A stretch of 64,000 nucleotides of DNA from Brachycybe producta (GCA_036925085.1 JAUPFP010000009.1:3616461-3680460), one strand, 5' to 3'. Counted from the first letter of the stretch, positions 20,479 through 31,500 are shown. A program made the numbers and translations. The notes: a model not told the origin generated them from the sequence alone.

Positions 20479-21126
20479 CCTAGTTCTCACAACCTTCATG
20501 TAGCTCAGGCTAAGGACTTAGCCTATGTATAAGGGTTGTGAGAACACACACTAGATGGTGGTCAATGTCAAATGTTAGCTTTGGTTAGGTAGCCTTGGTT
20601 ACCCATATGTAGCCTACACTTTATTTAGTGTGAATGCAAAACAAAGTTAACTTGATCGTAGGCCACCTGGTGGTCATAAATCTGAATAGAAAATGGCGTC
20701 ATTCATTTTCTATTTCCATTGTTAGATGTTTCAGTCTATTTGTTAATTTATTAAAATAATTTAAAATTATCAATTGATCTTTATTCAATAATTACTTATT
20801 TCCATAAACTCTAAATCATCAACCTACCTACAATTAAAATATGTTGCGTTTAGTGTGTTCAATGAAGACTCATGCAATTCAGTTTTGTTAGTATGGACAA
20901 TATCAGCCATTTTCCCTCCAATTATGTATACATTATGCAGGCTATACACACGCACAATGTCCACACATAATGGCCAGTGCCAAATTTGTAAAAATGAAAT
21001 AAATATGCTGTAGTGAGCGCCCCTTTAGGCAGGCCACGAAGCCCATATGTAGCTGCTCACATGTGAACACAGTCGTTTAGCCAAGGCTATTTTAGCCCGA
21101 GCTACAAGAAGGTTGTGAGAACTAGG
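20479..21126. mobile_element. TIR element, CCTAGTTCTCACAACCTT ends
   Basis: The left end CCTAGTTCTCACAACCTTCA and the right end AAGGTTGTGAGAACTAGG are inverted; inner arms share TGTAGCTC and GAGCTACA. The 600-bp interior has no credible open frame. Confidence 0.75.
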
Positions 21127-21173
21127 TAGGCTTTACTGTTCGAAGCGAACTAATACGGGGGGGGGGACCTTAT

Positions 21174-21467
21174 AGGACATGGGAAAAATAAATTGAAAGA
21201 ATGCGGCTCCAATATGTTGACAAAGCATCTCAATATATTGACTTAGTATCTCAATATATTGACTTAGTATCTCAATATATTGACTTAGTATCTCAATATA
21301 TTGACTTAGTATCTCAATATATTGACTTAGTATCTCAATATATTGACTTAGTATCTCAATATATTGACTTAGTATCTCAATATATTGACTTAGTATCTCA
21401 ATATATTGACATAGTATCTCAATATATTGGAGCATCATTCTTTCCATTTATTTTTTCCCCATGTCCT
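21174..21467. mobile_element. TIR element carrying the first 21-bp array
   Basis: The arms AGGACATGGGAAAAATAAAT and TTATTTTTTCCCCATGTCCT, plus GAAAGAATG...GCTCC and GGAGCATCATTCTTTC, are inverted around the minisatellite 21210-21429. The AGGACAT-A-rich-AAATAAATT order matches the arms of the 49647-49884 element. Confidence 0.8.
21210..21429. repeat. 21-bp minisatellite, 11 units, core CAATATATTG
   Basis: Cores start at 21210 (degenerate, CAATATGTTG) and then every 21 bp from 21231 to 21420, ten of them identical. Read on the minus strand the unit is GAGATACTAAGTC plus the palindrome AATATATT. The frames reading SQYIDLV (plus) and SQYIEIL (minus) follow from the unit being a multiple of three. 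Confidence 0.95.
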
Positions 21468-21535
21468 TTTTAGGACATGAGGGGAAAAATGGGCACCGTA
21501 AACTCCAGCCTCTAAACAGCTGTTGAAATAAAAAA

Positions 21536-21567
21536 CAATTTTCAAGATCTAAAGATCTTGAAAATTG
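21536..21567. repeat. Short perfect palindrome
   Basis: CAATTTTCAAGATCTA is followed by its reverse complement; hairpin of about 16 bp per arm. Confidence 0.8.
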
Positions 21568-21964
21568 TTTTTCAATAAAATTTCAGAGTTCATTTTGATT
21601 GGTTCACAGTGTTGAAGATATTATAAACTATATTTAATAATAATAATAATTTTAGAGAGATTCCAGAAGTAATTCTAACAAATAAGAAAAACAAAATGTC
21701 GATTTTATCGATTCTTTTTCAGTTTCCCCATCTCCCCCCATTCATATTTCTTTTTTTTTGTTGAGCAATTTAATGCAAAAAGAAAAATATTTTCAATGTA
21801 AACATAAATGAGGGGGAGGTTGTGACGTCATAAGCAACCATTAAATGTCAATGCACAGAATAATTAAATTAAAAAGAGGGAGAGGGATATAAAGATGAGA
21901 AACGAGAGAGACAGATAATAGAAAGCATAAAAAAATAATGCCGAACAAAAAAAAAATGAATTGT

Positions 21965-21970
21965 TTTATT
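21965..21970 (-). promoter_or_regulatory. Candidate poly(A) signal of the PKI gene
   Basis: On the minus strand AATAAA lies about 106 bases downstream of the PKI stop codon, a suitable place for 3' end formation. AATAAA is common in such AT-rich DNA, so this is tentative. Confidence 0.45.
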
Positions 21971-22075
21971 TCTGTTCACTCTCTCTCTCTCTTATTATGG
22001 TTGTATTCAATCATCATATCGCACAATTACACGCACAGGGAAAAAAAGACAATTGTTCGAAAAGCGTCTCCATGG

Positions 22076-22224
22076 TTACGTCCCAGATGCATCCTCCTCA
22101 GATGGTGGCGCGGTTGTCGTTGAGGAGGTGGAGCAACTGGGTTCGTCGATGGCGGTACTGATGCTACTGACTCCGCTTGTGCTCGGAGTTGGTTCCTCTG
22201 ATTCTGTATCAGCTTGAGTGTTAT
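22076..22224 (-). CDS. PKI terminal exon
   Basis: On the minus strand the acceptor AACCCTAG precedes 22224 and the stop TAA is at 22078-22076. It completes a split Asp and adds 48 residues: NTQADTESEEPTPSTSG, a Ser/Thr-rich middle, and PPSEEDASGT. There is no catalytic or ordered domain. The C-terminal half of PKI family members is also poorly conserved and disordered, which fits. Confidence 0.82.
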
Positions 22225-25200
22225 CTAGGGTTGAAAAAAAAATGTGATTGAAAAATCAATGTTTTGTTTGCAGCACGCGTGCATGCGCCTATGTGTCAAA
22301 GCTTTTGTTTGCTAGCACGTGCACAAATACACGTGCACAAATGTAAACGCATGGGATGGAAACAGAGAGAGAGAGAAAAAAAAAAGAAATGCAACCATTG
22401 GAGAGAAATTCTAAATCTCAGTGGTTAAGTGTGAGAGTCCCAATTAAATGCCTAGACACTCTTGAGAGTTGCACGTGCCATGGAGACATTGTCAACTTTG
22501 TGGTTCCAAAGTTGCTCGAATGGCTGTAACAACCAAACAGCAATTCCGAAACGCCATGAATTAACCTCTTTAATATACCGGAATAAGACTTTTAAAGCTG
22601 AAAGATGTTTGAAAGGCCTTGTTTCCATTGGTGGTGAAAATTCGAACTTTTTGAAAAATTTCAACTTGTGAAAAATAGATGACACCGGGCCCTCCGCCTA
22701 TATTCACTGTTATAGGCAGTGGGCTACGTTTGTTCAATTTTTCACCAGTTGAAATTTTCAAAAAGTTCTAATTTTCATCCGAATGGAAACAAGGCCTAAA
22801 GCATGAAATGCACCTAGCAAAATTGGTATCTTTTTGAGGTGAATGACCTTTAAAATGGGTCTAACAAATTACCATAATACAAAATTGTAGAAAATAAAAA
22901 CCCTTTTGAATATTATACAGCCCGAAAAGTGCTAATACTGGGCCACGTAAATTCAATTATTGTTTAAAACTTAATTTGAAGAGACAGAGGGACAAAAGTC
23001 CAATTGCAGTATGCAACAATGCATTGTCAAAACTAGAGGTGCATGGACGAATCCTAAATTTTCTCGAATCCGAATCCTAAAAGGTTCTCGAATCTAGCGA
23101 ATCGGAGGTTGCAGGCGCCATCTACCTTATGTTTACAAAAGTATTTTTTCTATGGAGCCCTCTTGAATAGAATGTTTCGATATTTTGAACCCTGTGGAGC
23201 AGGGCCTTTAGAGTGCTACGCACACATGATATTAGTATGTGGAGAACCCTACACACATACACATATACGATAACATGCTTCGTTTTTTTTTGCGTGAATG
23301 ATCATTGTTCATCATCAATATTGACTTTTTCCCCCGAGTTTTTTTTTAAAGCTTTTCCCCATTATTTCTCTAATGCCCCCACTTCTCCTTTATGTTTATT
23401 CGTTGGCGAGTCAAGGAAGCGGAAGTGTTTGTGTGTTGCTTCTGTGCGTCATTGATCAATATCTGACTTCTTTTGTATTGAATATCCGCGTACCACGCGT
23501 ACGCTTACGTATGTTTTACGCAAATGCAAAGAGAGAGTTAGAAGGAGAGAGGGGGGGGGAAAGAAAGAGCGAGAGGGAGGGAGGTCGAGGAGAGAGGGGA
23601 AAGAGGGAGATGGAGAAAAAAAGGGAGAGATAGTGAGGTAGAGGGGAGGGAGAGAGTGAGGGGAAAACAGAGAAACAGGGAGAGATAGTGAGGTAGGAGA
23701 GAGAAAGAGAGGGGGAAAGAGTTAGAAAGAGAGAGAGAGAGATCATTCGAACACAGGTGTCACGGGGAGTGGTTCTCAATAGGTGGCTCGCGTGCACCCA
23801 GGCTGCTGACTGCTGGCCCACCAAGCTCTGTTTTTTTGAGAACCTCTCGTTTTGCATAAAGGGGGGGGGGGGTCACGATGTCGCATGACGTCATATGTAC
23901 ATGTATATGCCAAACATTTTCGTTGTTTTGCGATTAAGTGTAAATTTATGTAAATGAAGACCTGAGAGTCAATTCTGTCGTTCTTATTATTTTTTGGGGG
24001 GAAAACAAATCTTGAATAATTTGTTTTGGGCGGGATTCTGACACTGTTGCCATGGCAACTACGTGGAAAACTATAATTTGTTGCCGTAAATAACATGTTG
24101 CTTGATTATATTAAATGTAATAATATCCTTGTGTCTTGTGGCTATTGTAATAATAAATACAACATAAAATGAATTAGAAACAATTTAGTGAGAAAGAATT
24201 TTAATAATATAGAAGGAGGATTGTGATAGTCTGGATGATAGGTGGCGCCACGAAAAGTAAAGGTTACAAAAAAAAAAAAAGTTTTTAAATGAGTTTTTAT
24301 GATTTCTTTAAGGTGCTTTTGGAAACTGTGTAATATATCTAATACCGTGTACACACATGAGTTAAATGAGTTCAAATTAAATGTGTTTAGGGTGAATTAT
24401 ACGGAAGCCAGTTAAGGACACAAACCAAATAAAAATTGACTTTATTATTAATATTTTAAATTAAAATACTAAATCAATATTTTAATGTCAATAGTTTATA
24501 TAATTTATATTTAAGTATTAACTCAATATATTGAGATTATAAACTGAATATATTGAATTCGACATATTGTATATTTGTCCTTCACAGGGCTCTGTAGAAC
24601 GTGTTTAATATTTAAATGCATTTAACTGTGTATGTGTGTCAAAGGTATAAGGGAAGAATCACACATGCTGAATAAAATCAAACTGAATTTCACTTTGTAA
24701 GGAATTTAACAGAAGCGCCATATTGTATGTCTTTCAGTGCAAAAGGACCACAGAAATATTAATTTTTTTATTTCTGTTTCTTGCTGGCTTTTCAGTGTGT
24801 GTGATTCTTCTCTAATTAATTTGTCTACACTTGAGCTAAATGCATACAAGTTAAATGTATTTAATTCAATTATACGGAGTACAGTTAAGGACATGACGAC
24901 CAAGATAAAATTGACGTTGTGTCAGTGGTAACTGTTATACCATTATGCCACTGAATGGCGTTTGCAACGACATTAATACCTTGTACACACGTGACTTAAA
25001 TGAATTCAAATTAAATGTGTTTAGGTGAATTATACGGAATCCAGTTAAGGACATGAACCAAATAAAAATTAACTTTATTATTAATATTTTAAATTGGAAT
25101 ACTAAATCAATATTTTGTCAATAGTTTAATTTTTAAGTATTAACTCAATATTTTCAGATTATTAACTGAATAAGTTGAATTTGACATATTGTTTGTTTGT

Positions 25201-28200
25201 CCTTCAGAGGGCTCTGTAGAAGACGTTTATTATTTAAATACGTTTAAATTATCAGGTGTGTGTACTAGGTATTACGTTTTGACGTTGTGTCAGTCGTAAA
25301 TATTATAATCTTTCACCGCTAGATGGTAGTAGTACACATGTTTTATGCTCGTATAATATCTAAACATATTTCTTTAATTATTATTTAATAATTTAATTAT
25401 TTTGCAAGAAAATCGGGATTTTAATTTTGAAAACAAATCAAGTTAATTTTGTACAAATAATTCCAATCTACTTTTCCTGCCTTTACTAATACCTTTGCTG
25501 GTTTTTGTGAAAGTTTTCTAATTTTGGAGCCCTGATAATTAGGGTTCGGATTTTCATGCAAAATCAAGCCAATGTTTCTCAATCTGTGGCCCCAAATGCC
25601 AATTGTGAAGTTATCATAATCATAAGAGGAACTGCAATTATGCTTTTTTTTTTCTAATAAAAAAGGCTGTTTAGAGGCTAAATGTCTGGTTACTATCAGT
25701 TGCAAACTAGATTTCTAGCCTCTATTCATTCTGTTCTACTTCACAATTGGCTCTTGGGCCACAGATTGAGAAATATTTTGCTTGATATTGCATGGAAATC
25801 CGAACTCTACTGATAATTTATTCGGAAACGCCTGCAGTGTGTTTTTATTATAGAAGTATATTTTAATATATATTAAGAAGGGGGAATGAGGTTTAGGCGT
25901 CTGGGGTGGATTGATATAAATCACATCCTTTTTAATTAATCAAGGGATTCATGTCTTGCGTCACATTATTACGCATTTTAAGTCCATAAACGTAAGGTAA
26001 TATGATATTTTATATCCTAATTATATATGATTCTTATCTAACACCTAAGGGTGGGTCCAAACTAGAACAGAACATCCGAACAGACGATGTTCATGATCAT
26101 TTCCAAAGAGCATGTTCGTTGTTCTGTTCACCGTGATCGGAATGGCTAAACGTGAACAGAACATGTTCGTCAACAGTGTTCCCAGTTGTGGTAACCTCAT
26201 AAATAATGGATGTTCGGAGAAATGTTCGCCGAAACGTACAAACTACTCTTGGTCCGAACACAAACATCCTTTGATGTGATGGGCAAAAACCGATTTAGAT
26301 TACTGGTGGATCGGGGGCCGAACAGAACAACGAGCAAATGTTGTTACAGAGAAATGTCCGGAAAACCAATTCACCTCGTTCGCGCTCAGTGTTCTCTGTT
26401 CGTTGTTCTCGTCTAGTCTCTGGACCCACCCTTATGTGATTCTTGGTTCTCTGGTAGAAAGAATAGGAGGAGAAGCTATAAATAAAGGACGCCTTATTAT
26501 TGGCTGATAAACATGAAGCTGAAACTTTATTCTGATTTTTTTAGGGCTCGGAAGTAACAATCCCCATTTAGATCAACCAACAATTAGTTTTTTTAATGAT
26601 AAACACTGGTTAGAGGCTAGAATTCTAGTTAACAACTGAAAGTAACCAGACAATCCAGCCTCTAACCAGTCTTTTTGATTAGAAAAAAAAAAAACATAAT
26701 TGCAGTTGCTCGAATGAATGACGCAATCGTCATCATTCGAGCAACTGCAATTATGCAAATTGGCACTTGTGCCACAAATTGAGAAATAGATGCATGATAT
26801 TTGCATAAAAATCCGAGCCCTATTTCTAATTTTATATATATATATTTTTTTTGCATGTGGGATCCCGGCTTTAATCCAGTTTTCTTAATGGTAACCTAAA
26901 GGGAAAATGATAAGTCGACATGAAGGTCTCTTATTATAAGCAGAATGACGACGACCTTCATTTCGCAATGAACGCGTTTTTCCCAGGATAAAGTTTTAGT
27001 TTTTGTTTCATTTTTTTTTTTTTAAACTGGGATTTTTCGGTTCAGTTTTTTTTATCGAAATTAAAAGGCAAAATGTTGCCTCTCAATCACATGATGGTGT
27101 CATTTACATGTATAATATGTGGACAGGTGACCTTCGTGTTACCGTCAATTATTTTTCGTAAAACAAATACTTAGAATAAATCTGTTATTAACTTATTATC
27201 ATTGTTGGTAAAAAAAAATCGAATTCGGTCTTAATGTTTTTTTTCTCTCCAAAAATGCCAATATTTGAAGAAAAATTGGTGAAAAAATCTGACAGAAAAC
27301 AAAATTGTTTGATATATCGGGGAAAAAAATTTACAAATTGAAAATATTGGATAATATCTAAAAAAAATTAAAACATTGAATATTTAAAAAAATTGAAAAT
27401 ATCAAATATCTAAAAAAAATTGAAATTAATATCTAAAAATTGAATGTCGTATCATACAGAAAAAAACTGAACGAATTGAATATCTATAGAATTAAAATAT
27501 CAGATAAAATCTAAAAAAATTAAAATATCAGATATCTAAAAACTGAATATCGTATAATATCTAAAAAATTGAACCAATTTAATTAATATCTAAAAAATTT
27601 AAATATCAGATAATATCTAAAAAAATTAAAATATCAGATAATATCGAAAAAAAAATTTAAAATATGTAATAATATCTATTAAAATTGAAAATTTCAAATA
27701 ATATCGAAAAAAACTGAATATCGGATACTGTCTAAAAAAACTTACATGTTGTAAAATATTTATAAAAAAAAACTGCAAATATCAGATAATATCTAAAAAA
27801 AATCGGATAATATCTTAAAAAAATTGAAAATAATTATGATTATGTAAAGAAATAGGACTTATCTTGAAATTAAAGATGCCCTAATTGAGAATAACGGTAA
27901 AAGTTGGATTCCACCTTATACCTTGTACACACATGAATTCAAATTAAATGTGTTTAGGTGAATTATACGGAATCCAGTTAAGGACATGAACACCAAATAA
28001 AAATTGACTTTATTATTAATATTTTAAATTGAAATACTAAATCAATATTTTGTCAATAGTTTATATAATTATATTTAAGTTAATTAACTCAATATTTTCA
28101 GATTAATTAACTGAATAAAATGAATTCGACATATTGTTTGTTTGCCCTTCACAGGGCTCTGTAGAACACGTTTATTATTTAAATGCATTTAAAGTATCAG

Positions 28201-28626
28201 GTGTGTACTAATGTATTAGGAGGTGGACTTAACTAATTCCAGGATTTGACTACTGGATTGGTCTGCATTCAGAACACAGTAGGCTGTAATTGTCATGTGC
28301 GAAATGTGTTGTGCGTTTCCACTGAATTTCAGTTTATTTTCAATGTTGGATTGGAAAAACCCTGTGAGAGGGGGGCGTTTTTTAAGGGTAGAGGGGGAGG
28401 GGGCGAGAGGTTACAAATTATACCTTCAACTGTTAGTTTTTCCAAGTCACCTTGTAGCTCGGCTGTTCCTGAAGAGGCGCCACCATCTTCCTTTTTAATT
28501 TCTGGCACGGCGTTCCTTCTTCCCGTTCTTCCCGTCTGTAGGAACTCATCGAATAGTTCGGGATTGGTGGCTGCTGTGGCTGGTGGAGGGGGTGGCTGCG
28601 AAACCTCCATCATCATTCTTCATGCC
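22076..28626 (-). CDS. cAMP-dependent protein kinase inhibitor (PKI), two coding exons
   Basis: PKI proteins bind the free catalytic subunit of PKA as pseudosubstrates and export it from the nucleus. Minus-strand exons 28616-28424 (coding) and 22224-22076 join in phase 1 to give 113 residues. Seen: a Pro/Ala stretch; the helix LFDEF with Phe25 at the position of the key hydrophobic residue; GRTGRRNAVPEI, where R33 and R34 are the P-3/P-2 arginines and A36 replaces the phosphorylated Ser; and LQGDLEKLTV, a leucine-rich export signal of L-x3-L-x2-L-x-V form. The second exon adds a Ser/Thr/Glu-rich tail ending EEDASGT. Vertebrate PKIs are about 75 residues, so both ends are extended here. A TGA in frame seven bases before the first ATG fixes the start at the MMM run. 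No specific paralogue is assigned. Confidence 0.9.
22614..22796. mobile_element. MITE family P, copy 2
   Basis: AGGCCTTGTTTCCATTGG and its complement ATGGAAACAAGGCCT bound the element. Inner arms GAACTTTTTGAAAAATTTCA mirror on the other side. Same family as 9735-9898. Confidence 0.85.
23033..23519. other. Repeat fragment and gene-free stretch
   Basis: 23033-23110 carries ATCCTAAATTTTCTCGAATC, related to 2160. The rest is AT-rich with no supported feature. Confidence 0.45.
23520..23745. repeat. Purine-rich (GA) tract
   Basis: Almost pure A/G on the plus strand with GAGAGAGG and GGGAGAGATAGTGAGGTAG repeats. Open frames of Ser/Leu/Pro on the minus strand are composition artefacts. Confidence 0.9.
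23746..24338. other. No gene seen
   Basis: Unique-looking sequence with a G12 run near 23861 and a (A)13 run near 24269. No exon supported. Confidence 0.45.
24339..24650. mobile_element. Family D element, copy 1
   Basis: The ends TAATACCGTGTACACACATG and GTGTGTCAAAGGTATA are roughly inverted. Inside are TACGGAAGCCAGTTAAGGAC (24400) and, in complement, TACAGAGCCCTGTGAAGGAC (24596-24577). Between them lie AACTCAATATATTGAGATTA and ATAAACTGAATATATTGAAT. Four other copies follow in the window. Confidence 0.85.
24800..24925. mobile_element. Family D fragment
   Basis: Only the left part is present: GAGCTAAATGCATACAAGTT, then TATACGGAGTACAGTTAAGG and ACATGACGACCAAGATAAAA, ending at ATTGACGTTGTGTCAG. 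Confidence 0.65.
24974..25274. mobile_element. Family D element, copy 2
   Basis: TAATACCTTGTACACACGTG at the left, GTGTGTGTACTAGGTATTA at the right. Inner sequence matches copy 1 with small deletions. Confidence 0.85.
25540..25809. mobile_element. Family E hAT-type MITE, copy 1
   Basis: The TIR is TAGGGTTCGGATTTTCATGC, mirrored by ATGGAAATCCGAACTCTA. The flanks CTGATAAT (25532-25539 and 25810-25817) form an exact 8-bp target duplication fitting the hAT pattern nTnnnnAn. Inner arms include TCTCAATCTGTGGCC and GGCTGTTTAGAGGCTA. Confidence 0.9.
26045..26434. mobile_element. TIR element, TAAGGGTGGGTCC ends
   Basis: TAAGGGTGGGTCCAAACTAG and CTGGACCCACCCTTA are inverted. The interior holds GAACAGAACATGTTCG-like short repeats in both orientations. 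A 68-residue frame inside is not a gene. Confidence 0.8.
26542..26822. mobile_element. Family E MITE, copy 2
   Basis: TAGGGCTCGGAAG at the left and AAAATCCGAGCCCTA at the right. The inner arms GTTAGAGGCTAGAATTCTAG and GAGCAACTGCAATTATG match the family. Confidence 0.85.
27240..27850. repeat. Degenerate AT-rich tandem repeat
   Basis: Irregular units of about 25-35 bp built from ATCAGATAATATCTAAAAAA and ATTGAAAATAT, strongly diverged. No coding. Confidence 0.75.
27918..28218. mobile_element. Family D element, copy 3
   Basis: TATACCTTGTACACACATGA at the left and GGTGTGTACTAATGTATTA at the right. It carries TATACGGAATCCAGTTAAGG and, in complement, TACAGAGCCCTGTGAAGGGC. It ends about 200 bp from the PKI coding exon. 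Confidence 0.85.
28424..28626 (-). CDS. PKI first coding exon: pseudosubstrate and export signal
   Basis: Minus-strand acceptor TTCCAACAG just before 28626, ATG at 28616-28614, donor GTATAA after 28424. It codes 64 residues plus one base. An ATG four bases into the exon is in another frame and would read only a short peptide; the frame used has an upstream TGA, so the exon starts with 10 bases of 5' UTR and at least one further upstream non-coding exon is expected. Confidence 0.92.
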
Positions 28627-28769
28627 CTGTTGGAAGAGAATGAAAAAAAAAAGTATGGAAGTTGAGAGTTGGGAATGTTGAGAATATCAGGATAATTAGG
28701 GTCTCTACCACGGCCGGTGAACCCCCGGACCTTTTAAACGTATAGTAGGGTGATTCGACTCAACGTCAG

Positions 28770-29015
28770 AGGGTTCGACAACAGAGCGTTAGTGCCATTC
28801 AAAACGCCATTTGGTGACGTAACGGTATAACGGTTACCACTGACGCACTGTCAGAGGGTTTCACGTAAAAGCGTTCCAGAGACTAGACCGGTTCGAATCG
28901 GCTCGGACCTAGACACATGCCGGTCGCTGTCTTCATACCGAGCCGATTCCCTCCATGCCTAGTGTGGGTTTACTCTATGCGGAATTTTCCAACCCGATTC
29001 GAGTCGGTCTAGCGT
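28770..29015. repeat. Repeat family K fragment and CCGATTC foldback
   Basis: 28770-28870 resembles 43040-43140 (GGTTACCACTGACGC, GTCAGAGGGTTTCA, GCGTTCCAGAGA). 28872-29013 is a foldback with AGACTAGACCGGTTCGAATC and CGATTCGAGTCGGTCTAGCG. Confidence 0.6.
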
Positions 29016-29152
29016 TTAATGGTTACCTTAAGAGATCAATGAGCAGCAGATTCATGTGTAGAAATAGATGTTCCAGAAGGCATTGAAGAAAACAGTAGCT
29101 TAAACAAAAGCTGTGACGTCATAATGGCAATGGGGTTTTTTTTTTGCGTGAC

Positions 29153-29174
29153 AGTGTGTGTGTGTGTGTGTGTT
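29153..29174. repeat. (TG)n microsatellite
   Basis: About eleven TG dinucleotides without interruption. Confidence 0.9.
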
Positions 29175-29429
29175 TGACGTCAATGGCACAATATGAACAA
29201 AAACCTTCAGTTAGCAACATGTGGCCATTTCTATCTTATGTAACTTATTAAGTGGAATGGACTGCACTTTGGTCATCAAACAATTGAATCTTGATGGGAA
29301 AAAATAGCCCATATTAGAACAATAGATCATGTGACATTATCTATTAAATAAGCTATGGATGACGTCATACTTTGAGGAATACTTGTGCGTGAAATCAAGC
29401 AAGTGCTAGTGTGTAACAATAATGCCACA

Positions 29430-29850
29430 GTCACACTAGGCTGGTTTACAAGCTGCTGGTTGCTGCTGGCTGGTTGTAGCCAGCTAGCAGCATAGTCTGA
29501 ACTGCTACCAGCAGCTGCTTTCACCAGCAGGCTAGTGATTTTAACAGCGGCTGGTGAAGTTGGACCTGTCCTACTTTAGCAGCTACCAGCTGGTCATGTG
29601 ACTCCCTTCCTGCTGCTGCCATCTAGTGTGAACTTTTTGTTGCTAGTAGTGGCACTAGTGGTAGTTGAAACTCCACTGCTTGGGTTGGTTGTTGTTAGAT
29701 TTTGTGTTTTTGCAAGACGGTGATTGGATGACTTGCACTGCTAATAAAAAGTACAAGTGATACAAGTAATACAAGTGTGAACCCAAAGCAGCTGCTGCTA
29801 ATAGCCAGCAGCAACCAGCGGCTTGTAAACCAGCCTAGTGTGACTGCCGC
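29430..29850. mobile_element. Foldback family F, copy 2
   Basis: Nearly the same sequence as 7368-7775, with CACACTAGGCTGGTTTACAA ends and GCCACAGT/ACTGCCGC just outside. It differs by a few substitutions and by a short insertion near 29541. Confidence 0.88.
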
Positions 29851-29973
29851 TTAAGCAAACTAGTAAATGTGAAGGCAAGAGGAGCATGTGCTCGGTAAAA
29901 TTGAATAGAAGCAAATAAGTTTTGTAATTAAGGTTGGAAGATATAGTCTCTTTACTGTTAAGAGCCTAGTTAC

Positions 29974-30165
29974 ACAGGCAATCAGAAATCGGGACAAACA
30001 GAAGTTGGCTCCGCCCTTTTTATGACGACCGGCAACTCTAATTGATTGGTTATGTAGTCTGACGTCACAGGCTCCGCCTTTTTCAATGTCGAACCACACA
30101 ACAAACCAATTAGTCATAAAAAGGGCGGAGCCAACTTTTGTTTGTCCCGATTTCTAATTGCCTGT
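29974..30165. mobile_element. MITE family A, copy 4
   Basis: ACAGGCAATCAGAAATCGGG to CCCGATTTCTAATTGCCTGT. The flanks CCTAGTTAC (29965-29973) and CCTAGATAC (30166-30174) are a 9-bp duplication with one change. Confidence 0.9.
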
Positions 30166-30189
30166 CCTAGATACACGTCCTCCATCTTG

Positions 30190-30660
30190 AGAATGAGTGT
30201 TACTGTATGGTGGGTGTAACTTAACTTGCAAGAAATAGTCGCACAATCGCTCAATTAAAATACAATAAAGCACAAAATGCAATAAAAAAGTATTGTTCTT
30301 TTAAGTGCTCGCTTTATATAAATTTTGAAAACGTCCTTCTATTTTTTTAATAACGTTCAAAATCGATCGTTTTTTAAACTCCATGTTAAATCCCATAGGA
30401 CCAAAAACACGTCCAACAAACATTTGAAGAACTCTCGTTAAAAACGTCTTAGAACAATAGCAAAATAATGAGCACGTACATGCATCTATTGGCTTCATGC
30501 TGATTGCTTTTTATAAGGTTAGCACTTGGAATTATTTTTCTATTAATTATTATGTGACTTGAAATCTGAAGAAAAATGTTAAAACCCATTTTTAAATATA
30601 AAAAAAAAACGATTGCAGCGCCTACATTCGGAGAAATTTTGAATTAAATACTGTATATAT
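30190..30660. repeat. Repeat family G, copy 1
   Basis: Carries GAAGAACTCTCGTTAAAAAC, ATGTTAAATCCCATAGGACC and GGCTTCATGCTGATTGCTTT. The 62200-62770 segment contains the same landmarks in the opposite orientation, and 48310-48700 has a diverged form. No coding. Confidence 0.7.
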
Positions 30661-30794
30661 AGGTTCTTAAACTAAGGTCCCACTTGCGTAAAATGTTTCC
30701 AGAAATCAAGACGAACTGAAAACAAAGTTTAGATTGTTTCAAAAAAAAATTTTTTTTTCAATTTATGGTTTCTGTTTAAAAAAACAACCAATAT

Positions 30795-31065
30795 TAGATA
30801 TGTCAACGGTTCGAAACCGATAGAATCGGTTCGCCAATTACTGGAACTGATAGAACCGGTTTGCCAGTATAGGTCGAACTGATAAGAACCGAGTAGACTC
30901 GGTTCAGTTCTACCCTTTGACGCTTCTAACTAATGTGCTGCACAAATCTGCTAATGTATATTGGCAACCGGTTTGTCAAGATCGACGAACTGATCAGAAT
31001 CGATTAAACCGGTTCCGAACCTAGTATAGTAACGGTTCGTTTTTACTCGTTGCCGCCTCTAACCA
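30795..31065. repeat. Family C repeat, third locus
   Basis: GAACCG/CGGTTC-rich sequence with CAAGATCGACGAACTGATCA, a phrase also present at 3159-3178; several inverted short modules. Confidence 0.65.
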
Positions 31066-31272
31066 ATTGGACGGGTTGCGGCGGCTCGCAATAAATTTTG
31101 GAAATAATTTTATAATTTAATTTTGAATTTAAAAAAAAAATATATGTGAAAGTTTAAAGTGAAATATTATTGAAAATTGATTCTTCAAAGTGATTCCCAT
31201 ATAAACATAATTTACTTGGATATATACATAACATCTTTTGTCTGAACCAATGGGCGCCCACCAAATACTTAC

Positions 31273-31500
31273 AACGGGGGCGTTTGCTACTCCCCTTTCA
31301 AAATCAAAATTTAAATGTAAACGTTTTCGTTTTCGTTTAGCTTTGGACAAATAATACGGAAATACCACAATACCCTCAAATCCCAGACAATGTTTTACAA
31401 ACCAAACTCGAACGATATAAGAAGAGGGTTTGCAAGTGTCCGTGACAAGTGGAATACAATATATCTTGGGCGTATAGACTACCTCCTCACTCTTTTCCAT
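31273..31500 (-). CDS. Candidate first coding exon of an unidentified gene
   Basis: On the minus strand an ATG at 31500 opens 76 codons with no stop, MEKSEEVVYTPKIYCIPL... to NFDFERGVANAPV, ending exactly at a perfect donor GTAAGT (31272-31267). A TATAAAATA motif lies at 31542-31534, about 34 bp upstream of the ATG. The composition is protein-like with a basic KAKRKRKR cluster and is not obviously repeat-derived. No family was recognised and no following exon was found, so this may be a chance frame. Confidence 0.3.

Larger units (their letters stand above)
22225..28423 (-). other. PKI intron (6.2 kb), rich in mobile elements
   Basis: GT-AG intron on the minus strand (donor GTATAA). It contains MITE family P (22614-22796), a purine tract, four family D elements or fragments, two hAT-type MITEs, a 390-bp TIR element and a degenerate AT repeat. 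No further PKI coding exon was recognised in it. Confidence 0.75.

Noticed and set aside
21210..21429. Direct repeats at constant spacing resembling a CRISPR array
   Set aside because: Units are contiguous 21-bp tandem repeats without unique spacers, in eukaryotic DNA and without cas genes.
21133..21473. Repeat proteins with QYIEILS/SQYIDLV heptads on both strands
   Set aside because: The 21-bp DNA unit is a multiple of three and lacks stops in these frames; both strands are open at once and no start, splice or family evidence exists.
28246..28665. 139-residue plus-strand frame over the PKI exon
   Set aside because: It is the shadow of the minus-strand PKI exon, which has a recognised pseudosubstrate motif and matching splice sites.
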